A stretch of 64,000 nt of DNA from Artemisia argyi (Eukaryota; Streptophyta; Magnoliopsida; Asterales; Asteraceae): contig CM060704.1 of NCBI GenBank assembly GCA_030686995.1, positions 118,150,042-118,214,041 of the forward strand, given 5' to 3'. Made by a program: the position numbers and the translations under genes. Within the stretch, counting starts at the first letter, position 1, and each line of letters starts with the position of its first letter. Shown here in pieces: positions 20,252 through 29,900 of this stretch. A model generated the notes under the pieces. The model worked only from the letters and a program-made list of their open reading frames with translations, was not told the DNA's origin and did no database searches.

Positions 20252-22138
20252 GGGCAAATTACCTGAAAATGTATGCAACTTGTCACTTTTTTCCATTGTA
20301 TGTAGCCTTCTTTTTTTTCCCAATCTGTCAATGAACTTGCAAAATCCGTTCATTGCGTGTAGCGATGACTTGTTTTACCTGCTGGAGCAGGTTAAGCTAA
20401 CGGTCGTTAGGTTTATCATTGCACCGTTAGTCCTTTAGACTAACGATCGTTTATCATGGCTACATACAATGACAAAAAATAACAAGTTAGATTAATTTTA
20501 TTATTTTTAAAATTCAAGTACGTTTTTTACACGTTTTTGCACACATTTTTATACACGTTTTTATACACACATTCAGTGTTGCAAAAATCGGCCTACAAGG
20601 CCGATTAATCGGCGATTACAAGCTGAACGGCCTTGGACCTTGGAGCGAATTACAAGGTAATCGGCCTTGGACCTTGGAATCGGCGATTAATCGGCCAAAA
20701 ATCGCTACACGGCCCTCGACCGCCTCGGGACCGATTCACGATTTTTGCAACATTGCACACATTTTTATACACGTTTTTATGCATGTTTTTATACGGATTT
20801 TTATACACACGTTTTTATACACGTTTTTATGCACGTTTTTATACACACGTTTTTATGCACGGTTTTACACACGTTTTTATACACACATTTACACACGTTT
20901 TTATACCCACGTCTTTATACAGACATTTTTATATACGTTTTTATAAACACAGTTTAAAGTTTTCATCAGATTTTTACATTTTCGTCACTCTTTTAACGTT
21001 TTCATCAGTTTTTTTACGTTTTCGCTCGTCTTTTAACGTTTTCGTCCGATTTTTTACGTTTTCGTCAGTTTTTTCACGTTTTCGTCGGTTTTTTTACGTT
21101 TTCGTCGGTTTTTTTTACGTTTTCGTCGGTTTTTTACGTTTTCGTCTGTTTTTTTCGCGTTTTCGTCCGACTTTTTTACGTTTTCGTCCGGTTTTTCATG
21201 TTTTTGTCTTGTTTTTCACATTTTCGTCCGTTTTTTACGTTTTGTCGGTTTTTTTTACGTTTTCGTCATTTTTTTTACGTTTTCGTCATTTTTTTATCTT
21301 TTCGTCCAGTTTTTCGCGTTTTTGTCCGTTTTTTCATGTTTTCGTCCTATTTTTCACGTTCTCGTCAGATTTTTCCCGTTTTCGTCTGTATTTTTTACAT
21401 TTTTGTCAGTTTTTTACTTTTTTGTCTGAAAGCGTGAAATAAGGGACGAAAACGTAAAAAACGGACGAAAATGTAAAAAAAAACGGAAAAAAACGTGAAA
21501 AAACTGACGAAAACGTAATAAATCGGACGAAAACGTAAAAAAATGACAAAAATGTTAAAGGACGAACGAAAACGTAAAGAGACGAACGAAAACATAAAAA
21601 AACGGACAACACATACTATAGTAGTATAGTACCATGATTACAGGTGAATAAAATGTGTGTAAAAATGTGTATAAAAACGTGTGTATAAACGTGAAAAACC
21701 GGACGAAAACGTAAAAAAGTCGGACGAAAACGCGAAACGGACAAAAACGCGAAAAATCGGAGAAAAACGTAAAAAAACTGACGAAAACATAAAAAACCGA
21801 CAAAACGTAAAAAAAAGACGAAAACGTAAAAAAACGGACGAAAACGTGAAAAAACTGACGAAAACGTAAAAAATCGAACGAAAACGTAAAAAGTCATTTT
21901 ACTTGTTACTTTTTGTCATTTTATGTAGCCATGATAAACGATTGTTAGTCTAAAGGACTAACGGTGCAATGATAAACCTAACGACCGTTAGCTTTACCTG
22001 CTCCAGCAGGTCAAACAAGTCACCGCTACACGCAATGAACAGATTTTGCAAGTTTATTGACAGATTGGGGAAAAAAAAAGAAAGCTACATACAATGGGAA
22101 AAAGTGGCAAGTTGCATACATTTTCAGGTAATTTGCCC
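20252..22138. mobile_element. Mutator-like foldback element with tandem-array arms
   Basis: The left end GGGCAAATTACCTGAAAATG and right end CATTTTCAGGTAATTTGCCC are exact reverse complements, and the 9-bp TSD TTTTACTAA is perfect (20243-20251, 22139-22147). The unique outer arms (20252-20470 and about 21908-22138) pair over roughly 220 bp. Inside, the left arm runs as TTTTTACGTTTTCGTC-type units (20985-21430) and the right arm as GACGAAAACGTAAAAA units (21430-21895), so most of the element can fold back. No transposase is present. The terminal sequence and TSD length indicate the MULE superfamily. Confidence 0.9.
20574..20755. mobile_element. hAT-type MITE nested in the foldback
   Basis: 182 bp with termini CAGTGTTGCAAAAATCG and, in reverse complement, CAATGTTGCAAAAATCG. 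The 8-bp TSD CACACATT is perfect (20566-20573, 20756-20763). Internally it repeats GGCCGATTAATCGGC, CTTGGACCTTGGA and CGGCCTTGG. It splits a CACGTTTTTATACA array in the left arm, so it arrived after the foldback formed. Confidence 0.9.
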
Positions 22139-22147
22139 TTTTACTAA

Positions 22148-22240
22148 AAGTGAACGCATGATTACTAGTCGGTTCAAATAGGCCCATAAATACTAAAAGT
22201 GAACGCATGATTATTAGTCAATCGGTTCAAATAGGCCCAA
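22148..22240. repeat. 45-bp direct duplication beside the foldback
   Basis: ACTAAAAGTGAACGCATGAT ... CGGTTCAAATAGGCCCA occurs twice in succession (about 22143-22185 and 22193-22240), the second copy with small changes. Confidence 0.7.
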
Positions 22241-22391
22241 AATTGACAGGATTCGGCATCTTGAACTATATTTGTACAGTAATTCGCAATGTTGTATGCT
22301 ATTTGTATGCCCTACATGTTCGGCATATATTATGGCGTACGCACATGCTAAGTGGTCATAAGCAAAAGTCTCAATCACATAAAAATGATAA

Positions 22392-22648
22392 GACTACCCA
22401 CAATAAGTCGATCTCCACTCGATCTATTTTACAGTTTTTGTCGATCGTCCTTTCGTGGGGAATAGATCAATCCATAAAATTGAGTGATTGAGGGTGGTCT
22501 ACACGACCATGAATCGATTGGTTTCGTGTGTGTATTAAATAGTATTTTTGTGTGGTATTTTTTTGTAGTGTAATTTGTCTTACTGTGGCAACCAATCGTC
22601 GGAGAGAGAGAGCTGACGTGACAGATAAAACCCTTACTGTGTTTAGCC
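22392..22648. mobile_element. Tourist-like MITE (PIF/Harbinger family)
   Basis: 257 bp, GACTACCCACAATAAG at the left and CTTACTGTGTTTAGCC at the right, flanked by TSD TAA (22389-22391, 22649-22651). The termini match those of the PIF elements at 1-1150 and 9439-9940, and TCGATC motifs near both ends repeat the same subterminal theme. It is non-coding. Confidence 0.88.
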
Positions 22649-22839
22649 TAATGCACCTCTCATAAGTAAAGCATGAACCCTCTACATATTGTTGTCAACT
22701 TATGAAGAGATGATAGTTTGATGGGTTTTTTCTACCTAAATTGATGGGTTTTTTCTAACTTTTAGGTAAAGGGATTACTTCGGTAAAATAGGGTTTTTCT
22801 AACTTCTACTATAGGGCATAAGTTAAGCACAATAAAAAG

Positions 22840-22946
22840 ACTCAGGGACTCACGGAAAAGGACTCATGGATCCACACAAAAAGTGCAGAAAAGTAAACCT
22901 TTAACGTTTGTGTGGGTCCTTGAGTCATTTTTCGTGAGTCCTTGAC
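22840..22946. repeat. Imperfect long hairpin
   Basis: GACTCAGGGACTCACGG...ATCCACACAAA (22840-22881) pairs with TTTGTGTGGGTCC...CGTGAGTCCTTGAC (about 22907-22946), roughly 35 of 41 positions, around a loop of about 25 bases. It is a possible small-RNA-producing hairpin or a MITE core. Confidence 0.6.
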
Positions 22947-23325
22947 ACTTTGTTCTAGACTTTTCTTTTAAAGAGAAAAGTAAAGTAAAATAAAGTAGTG
23001 TAAAGAAAACGGGAAGAGTGGAAAGAAAGTTGATAGATTTTTGCATGTTCTCAAGAAAAGTAAACGAAAGTAGGTGGTCACATTTTATATTTTTTATATT
23101 TGTAGAATTATTATTATAGTTTTGCACCATAATAAATATCCACTAAACACAAAGATTCTTTTTGTCATTAAAGTCTTTTGTTTTTTGTCTTTTTTTCTTT
23201 CATCGCTTTTCACCTCAAATATAGGATGAAAGTTTGGATCAAGAAAACTCAAAAACTTTACTCCCTTTATTTTATTTTTTAGTTCTATTCCATTTTCATC
23301 CCTTCTAAAAACTTAAAAACACATA

Positions 23326-23790
23326 GGGGCCGTTTAGTTGGTGAAAAATTTCTCAATTTTTTCATCTCTAAATTCCTTGAGAAGTGGATAGTTTTTCTTC
23401 TCTAGAGAAGAGTTGAGAATTTTGAAAACGCGTTTAGTTGGAGTTATATTTTTCTTTTTTAAAAATGATAAGAAGATTACCTCAAATTGCGATGGTGGCG
23501 GTGACGGCGGGCGGTGGCGGCGACTGTCGGCGGTGAAAGATGACACGAGAGATTAGAGGTAGAATGGTGTATGTGTTTTTTTTATTGAGTTGGGAAAAAA
23601 ATGAAAAAGAAAAAAGTGGGAATGGTAGAATGAGTTTTTCAATTTCTTAGTTAAAATTTAGAAAATGAGAATTTCATGTTTTTTGAAAATTGTTGAAAAA
23701 AAGTGCGACTAAACGCGTTTTCAGTTTTTTCATTTTCTTATGAAAAATTTCTTGAAAAAATGGAGAATTTCTCTCCAACTAAACGCACCC
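23326..23790. mobile_element. MITE with GGGGCCGTTTAGTTGG termini
   Basis: The left end GGGGCCGTTTAGTTGG and right end CCAACTAAACGCACCC are inverted with two or three mismatches. Inner sequences CGCGTTTAGTTGG and CGACTAAACGCG repeat the inversion. The immediate flanks share only ATA, so the TSD, and hence the superfamily, is unsettled. The centre holds a GC-rich GGCGGTGACGGCGGGCGG patch unlike its surroundings. Confidence 0.6.
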
Positions 23791-23912
23791 ATATTTTTTT
23801 AGTTTCTTTCTCTTGCTTTCACTTTCTTTTCTAATATGAACTTAAGAACACAATGTGAGTTTTTTTTATGTGCTTAACTTGTGCCCCTAAGGCACAAGTT
23901 AGAAAAATCTTA

Positions 23913-24577
23913 GTTTGACTGATGAAAATTTTCTTTCTCTAATTTAATATGAAACACGCAATACATCATATATGGAGTCATAAATTTGTGCATCCTAAGA
24001 GCATCTGCAAATGGGGTTGGAAAAGGGTTGAAGATGGATTAGAGATAGGTTGACGCGTTGGAGTTAAAGCTTGAAAATGACTTATCTAAGCAATAGGTTT
24101 TTATTGCTCGACCTCTTCATTAAGCTATTTATAAATTGGTATGTGAGGGACGTGAATAGGTTGAGATTTAGTTACAGAACTTTTTAGGGAAGTATGAGTT
24201 GATAATGACTTGAAAATTTTAATCACGATTATTTTGTTTTCGTACCTATTACTGTACTACACTACCCCAATATCTCATAGTACTCATTGATATATTCAAT
24301 CTTACAGTATGTTACAACAAAATAAACTAATAATTGTACAAAAAGTAAAGTCACTTATTCCACAAAGTATATAATTAGCATGCATTAAAAAACATAATGT
24401 TCTTCGCAACGACTGTTTTAGGGTACCAAAGAGCACTACCTTCTGTATGTAAATGATTTCGATATGATATTAATATCACATATTGACACAAAGTATAATT
24501 AACGTTGTTGTTCTGTCATAGTTTTTTAAAAAACGATTCTTTGCTTGTAACCAAAATATGTTACTTTCGACACGAAG
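23913..24577. other. Unassigned stretch downstream of the host gene
   Basis: AT-rich and without a supported gene. It would contain the 3' untranslated region and poly(A) site of the minus-strand gene ending at 24578. Confidence 0.4.
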
Positions 24578-25162
24578 CTAAAGTCCAAAAATGCGCTTAC
24601 AAACTTTTAGTATACTTCTCTTGTTTTGTTTCTTCGTATTACCCTTAGATCTTGTTTCCTGGATTTCTTCTTCTTGTTCTTCATAACAATCATCAACATC
24701 TAAGCTACTCGAATACTGATCATGGATTCTTGCATATCTTTCGGACACAGATGAAGATCTTCTTATTGACAAAGCCCTTAAAACAGAAGTGTGCAATGTT
24801 CTTCCTGTGCTGTTTTGTTTCTCAATCTTGAATCTACTACTCTTAGCATTTGCATCATTATTTGGTGTACTATTTGTAGCTACTGACTGGTTTTTGGTCA
24901 GTATTTGATCGTTTGGAAAGTTGTCAACTTGTTCTTCAGGGTTGTTGCTAGAGTAGTGGCTATAATCATCATCCTCATCATCATGTGATTGATGAATTTT
25001 GGGTTGTTTTTGTTTTTCTTGAGTGATTGTGGTTGTTGGTTTCTTGTGTGAGATGAGTTTTTGGAATCTTGGGGTTATGATTGTTTGATCCGAGAAATCC
25101 ATGGACATGGATCTTGTTCTGTTGTTGTCATTCATGAGTTTTATCTTTGAGTACCCTTTCAT
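24578..25162 (-). CDS. Small Ser-rich plant protein of unknown function
   Basis: This is the only plausible host gene. I start it at the ATG at 25162 (MKGYSKIKLMNDNN) because a TATATATA box lies 45-55 bp upstream; the longer frame to 25252 would put the TATA box inside the coding region. The 194-aa product has a basic Ser/Thr-rich N-terminus, an Asp/Asn-rich stretch (DDEDDDYSHYSSNN, about residues 60-80), a conserved-looking core TSVLRALSIRRSSSVSERYA-RIHDQ (about 126-150), an acidic run (YEEQEEEIQE), and a basic/hydrophobic tail SILKVCKRIFGL. The RRSSSVSERYxRIHDQ motif recalls small uncharacterised plant proteins, possibly the UCP031279 group, but that is memory. No membrane segment is evident; a nuclear or membrane-peripheral protein is possible. 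Single exon. Confidence 0.65.
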   Translation of the reverse strand: MKGYSKIKLMNDNNRTRSMSMDFSDQTIITPRFQKLISHKKPTTTITQEKQKQPKIHQSHDDEDDDYSHYSSNNPEEQVDNFPNDQILTKNQSVATNSTPNNDANAKSSRFKIEKQNSTGRTLHTSVLRALSIRRSSSVSERYARIHDQYSSSLDVDDCYEEQEEEIQETRSKGNTKKQNKRSILKVCKRIFGL

Positions 25163-25206
25163 TTTTTTAGATGTGAAAATAGTGGCATTGGTGCTTCTAT
25201 ACACAC

Positions 25207-25216
25207 ATATATATAG
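25207..25216 (-). promoter_or_regulatory. TATA box of the Ser-rich protein gene
   Basis: ATATATATAG on the plus strand reads CTATATATAT on the minus strand, 45-55 bp upstream of the chosen ATG, leaving a very short 5' leader. Confidence 0.5.
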
Positions 25217-25259
25217 ACAGTTAGACACACTGACACGCATATGTAAATACACTCTTCAT

Positions 25260-25824
25260 TTAAAAATAAGCAAGTTGATACATGTTTTTTACTTAATTTG
25301 TTGTTCTAGAGGAAATGCTTTACGTTATTCTAAAATGGTGTCGTTGACCTAGGCTTCGTTTCATGAATTTATAGATGATTCATACTATTACAACGACGAT
25401 GTTTTTATTTTGATCCGGATTTTGATTTTGATTTTGATTTGATTTGATCACAAGGACGCTAGGGTCTTTGGTAGCTTCTTTCGAATGGATTTTGTTGATG
25501 TTTTACCGTGTCTATCGTTGTGGCATTTGTTTATAATGTTTTAGGATTCTCTTTGGTCTTGTTTTCGAGTTTGGAGCTTCTTTAGGCTACACAAGGTGCT
25601 TACTTTTATGTTTTGTGTGTTTAATTTGTACGTTTCTAGGTGTTTTGTAATTTAATTTCTAGCTTCTTACTAATTTTGTTAATAAGATACCGGTCAAGGA
25701 AAATGATTGACACGCATATAAAACTCTAAACAGATGTCTTATACTGATAGACCTATAGGATCAAATATCTTATACTGATTCACACGCATATCTAAACATG
25801 TGTGAGAGAAACAATGTGTGAACA
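25260..25824. other. Unassigned upstream stretch, possible LINE 3' relic
   Basis: It contains an impure (GATTTT)n run at about 25420-25450. T-rich sequence with TTTCTAGCTTCTTAC and TTTTGTTAATAAGATACCGG (about 25655-25695) resembles 3' tails of plant L1-type LINEs. No coding remnant or TSD supports that, so it is only a suggestion. Confidence 0.25.
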
Positions 25825-25839
25825 ACAAATTATAAAACT

Positions 25840-26250
25840 ATTAAAGGACTTGTGGTCTAGTGGGTGGGGCTTAACTTGTTAAGCGAGCCACAAGTGGGAG
25901 TAGTACTGGATGGGTGACCATCCGGGAAGTCCTCACTTGTGGTCCACTTGTGGACCATATGTTCCGGAGATATTAGGCAATGAAGAGGAGAACCTGTAAG
26001 CCATTTGCTGCGCAGGTTCGAATCCAAGCCGGCCCCGGTTTTCATCCGGCCGTTTCTCCAGCGAGTAATCTCGTGTGGAGGCGGTACGGTTTCCGGGCGA
26101 AAGCCGTTTAATCCCCACTGCGCCAGCGTGGGCCCGGTTCAGACAACATAGTCTAGGTATGTGGTGGATGAGGGTCTGCTATTTGGCAGGTGCGACTCTA
26201 AACCATTTATGAAAAAAGTCACCTTTCAAAAAAAATAAAAAAAACAAAAA
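25840..26250 (+). mobile_element. SINE with joined tRNA-like and 5S rRNA-like head
   Basis: The 411-bp insertion is flanked by a perfect 15-bp duplication ACAAATTATAAAACT (25825-25839, 26252-26266) and ends in an A-rich tail (26227-26250), the hallmarks of LINE-driven retroposition. The head holds a tRNA A-box-like TGGTCTAGTGGG (25853-25864). Next comes about 65 bp aligning with the 3' half of plant 5S rRNA (25870-25934; GTTAAGCG, GAGTAGTACT, GGATGGGTGACC, GGGAAGTCCTC). Then comes a tRNA B box GGTTCGAATCC (26015-26025). The A-to-B distance (about 150 bp) is far longer than in a tRNA, as if the 5S piece sits between. The body (26026-26226) is unrelated GC-rich sequence. It is not a functional 5S gene. 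Confidence 0.85.
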
Positions 26251-26415
26251 AACAAATTATAAAACTCTAAACAGAAGTATGGCACACATGGACAGATTTA
26301 TAGTAATATGGATGACTATTTGATCTAGCTAGAAAGATGCAAGGCTGGCTAACTCACAAATCCGTCTCAATAGTCAATACCACCACATGTAAATCGTGTA
26401 CTAGAGTTGATGTAT

Positions 26416-26918
26416 TGTTGACGTATCCGTCCGGACGTCATGATCCGGCGTCACAAACTTAGCCGAACGCCATCCGAAGGCGAGACGTTAGCTGAATTCT
26501 TTACCCTTATTAAAAAGGATAAGGACCCCCCCCCCCCCCCCCCCCCCCACGTGGGCACGTGTACTCTGACAGCCACCCTACAAACCTAACCTAGGATCAA
26601 AGCACTGTTCGTAGGGACAGTTGGCAACTGACAACTATTCAACTAGGACACTATTCACAAGTACAAGCAGGTAAGGGTTGGGTAGTATAAATACCCCAAC
26701 CCCATTTATTATTCTAACAACACACACACAAGCATTTACTCACATTTATCACAATACCCTACGGTTTTCATATTCTTACTCTCACGCTGGAGCTTGGTCC
26801 TGGGATAACACCCGGGGCGAGGCTAACGAGCATTTCCTCATTTGTGCAGAGCTAAGACCGAAGCAAAGATTGAAGTCTGTTGAGAGTCTTGACCGAAGAG
26901 CAAGATTTTACTTCAACA
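26416..26918 (+). repeat. Tat element 5' LTR
   Basis: TGTTGACG to ACTTCAACA. It contains a C23 run (26525-26547), a TATAAATA box at 26686-26693, and an imperfect palindrome around CCGTCCGGACG near its start. Confidence 0.95.
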
Positions 26919-26940
26919 AATTGGCGCCATCCATGGGACC
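26919..26940 (+). promoter_or_regulatory. Tat element primer-binding site
   Basis: TTGGCGCCATCCATGGGACC starts two bases after the LTR. The TGGCGCC start is complementary to a tRNA 3' end of Asp or Arg type; the remainder does not let me choose. Confidence 0.65.
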
Positions 26941-26966
26941 CGTTATCTGATCTACCTACTGATAGT

Positions 26967-29900
26967 ATGACGGACCTCCCACCTCTGACCCCCCTCACGA
27001 CAACAAGGGGAAACGGTGCTAACAATGACGGTCCGGAAGGTTCTAACCGGAATGATCATGACTCGCCTAACATACAAGATTTGATGCAAGGACACCTGAC
27101 AGCTTTGAAAGAATTGATCAAAGAACACAACGCCCTCGAAGGAAACGTCCTTAAACCAATACGATTGGATTTTGGCGAGGACGGTAGTAAGACCCCAAAC
27201 GATAGACAAGCCAAGGACAAGCCAGGAGATCTAGGAAAGCCCTTCAAATCCGTAGCCAGATCACCCTTCACTCGAAGAATAAACGAATTCTCCGGACCAT
27301 CACACAGGATGCCGAGCAACCTGAAGTTGTACGATGGGTCCATAGATCCGGATGACCACTTGAACAGATTTGCCGGAGCGGCCAATCAGGGGGAATGGCC
27401 GATGCCGGTATGGTGTCGGATGTTTCAGCAAACGCTAGACGGGGCAGCACAGGGTTGGTTTAGCCGCCTGGAGCCTGGTAGCATCAACACATGGGATGAG
27501 CTGGAGGAGCAGTTCACTACTAGGTTCTCCTTGAGGCAGAAGGGAATTAAGGATCCGACAGAGATATTCAAGATTTCGAGGAGGGCTAACGAAACCTTGC
27601 CTGACTTTAAAGAAAGATGGACCGACGAGGCGAGTTACATCCCGGGAGTACCAGATCTCATGCGTATCTCAGCTTTTATGATGGCCCACAAATGTCCGGA
27701 GCTGGCCAAACGTTTCTCCGACCAAGTACCCCGGACTGTGAAAGAAATGATGACAAGGGTCGATGACTTTGTCAGGGCAGAGGATGCGTACAAGACCACA
27801 GAACTCCCAAAAGGAGAATTCCCGGAAGGTAATCGGAGGTTCAGCTATCCACCAAAGGCCGAGAGGTCCAAGGGATATGCTGAACGGCGTAGGAGCGACC
27901 GCCGAGGTGACTTTCGTTTCCGAGAACCATACACTCCTTACGTTGCTCCGAGGGCAGATCAAAATAGAGGAGATTTTCGGAAAAAGGATTGGTGGAAGCC
28001 GGAGAACAACCGACCAGGGCTAATGGCACTCAGGAAGCAACCCAAGGAAATACTGGCTACTGAACACCAACTCCGACTCCCACATCCTCCCCCGTTGGTG
28101 GGGAGGCCAAGCAGGGAAAATGCAGACAGATATTGTGACTATCATGGGGAGAAGGGGCATTATACCAACGATTGTCACATGCTGAAGAGACAACTCGAAG
28201 CGGCGCTAGAATCCGGAAAGCTAGACCATCTAATCCGGAACGTAAGACAGGGAAAAAAGCCAGCCCCCCAGGAGGGGAACAAAGGAAAGAAAAAGGTGAT
28301 AAACATGATCGGAAGCGTAGGAGCAACGAAAAGAAAGACTAGGGAACATGAGGAGCCATGGATGAAGATCCCCATTACTTTTCCTTCGGTACTCTCGGAT
28401 GATCTGTCTGATGAACCTCTCATAGTAGAGGCGGAAGTTGAGGGATATTTGATACGGAGGATCTTTGTGGACGAAGGAGCCTCGGTGGAAGTTATGTATG
28501 AGCATTGTTTTAACAGTTTATGCCCATCGATTCAGTCCAGACTCAAGAAATCCGGATCACCGTTAGTTGGGTTCTCGGGAGAGATAATCAAGCCTATTGG
28601 AAAGATAGAGTTGGATGTATGTTTTGGGGACCATGGGCTATTCCGAAAGACCAGGATGAAATTCTCAGTAATAAGATCACCCTCACCCTACAATATTATA
28701 TTGGGAAGAACCGGTTTAAGAGAGCTTAGGGCTATACCCTCTACCATCCATGCTATGATGAAATTTCCCACTCCGAAGGGAATCGCAACCTTGGTTACTA
28801 GGGCCGCGGTAATCAAGGAATGTTGTGGGTTTGAGGAAGAGTGGATAGGTTCGGAGGAGGAGACCGCAGCTGGAATGGTCTCCGGAAAGGAGACGGAGCT
28901 AGGACTTACAGAAGAAGTCATGGTCCACCCTGCCTATCCAGAGCAATTGGTGACCATCGGGAAGGGATTCTCAAAAGAATGTCGAAGAAGCTTGATCGAA
29001 TTGTTAAAGCAAAGTAAAGATGTATTCGCATGGTCACCCGCTGACATGACGGGTGTACCACGCCGCTTGATGCAACATAATCTTAATGTCAGGTTGGAAG
29101 ATACTCCGGTGGCACAGAAGAGACGGACCTTCTCACAGGAAAAAAACCAAGTGATTGCCAATGAAGTGCAAGAATGGTTAAAAGCAGGGATCGTCCGGCC
29201 GGTGAGGTACCCCACTTGGATATCAAATCCGGTACTAGTGAAAAAATGTGATGGGAGCTGGAGGATGTGCATAGATTTTAAAAACTTGAACTCATCCTGC
29301 CCAAAAGATTACTACCCTCTGCCGGAAATAGACTGGAAGATCGAGTCCGTAATGGGTTTCCGGTACAAGTGTTTTCTGGATGCATATAAGGGCTATCACC
29401 AAGTTCAAATGGCCACAGAGGACGAAGAAAAAACGGCATTCTACACAGAACAAGGAACTTATTGTTACACCAAAATGCCCTTCGGCCTGAAGAATGCCGG
29501 AGCCACATACCAACGTTTGGTAGACTCAGCGTTTCGTCCGTAGATAGGAAGGAACTTGGAAGCATACGTAGATGACATGGTTATCAAAAGTAAAACGGAG
29601 GTGGATTTACTAGCGGATATGGCTGAAACTTTTGACAATCTGAGGAAAATAAATATGGAACTGAACCCTAAAAAGTGCTCATTTGGTGTAGAAGAAGGCA
29701 AGTTTCTCGGCTACATGGTGACTTCTGAGGGCATCCGGGAAAACCCAAGGAAGGTTAAAGCAATTACGGAAATGAAATCGCCAAGAACCTTGAGGGAGAT
29801 GCAAAGCCTTAGCGGCAAGTTGGCAGCTCTCAATCGTTTCCTGTCACGTTCGGCAGAAAGATCACTCCCTTTTTTCGAAACACTCAAGAACATCACCAAA

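Larger units (their letters stand above)
22789..23912. mobile_element. Inverted-repeat element, class uncertain
   Basis: About 45 bp at 22789-22835 (GTTTTTCTAACTTCTACTAT, AGGGCATAAGTTAAGCACA) recurs inverted at 23867-23912 (TGTGCTTAACTTGTGCCC, GCACAAGTTAGAAAAATC). The pair encloses 1 kb holding a hairpin (22840-22946) and a MITE (23326-23790). No convincing TSD was found, so whether it is one transposon or two inverted relics is open. Confidence 0.45.

Noticed and set aside
20633..21897. Long Phe/Arg/Val-rich frames on both strands
   Set aside because: They are translations of the TTTTCGTC/GACGAAAA arrays of the foldback. The open frames follow from repeat periodicity, not coding.
25870..25934. 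5S rRNA gene
   Set aside because: Only the 3' half of 5S is present, with changes in the core, inside a retroposed unit with A-rich tail and TSD.
26678..26950. ORF beginning in the Tat 5' LTR and its twin at 36144
   Set aside because: The frame is the LTR itself, repeated in both LTRs and ending without conserved content; gag-pol starts at 26967.
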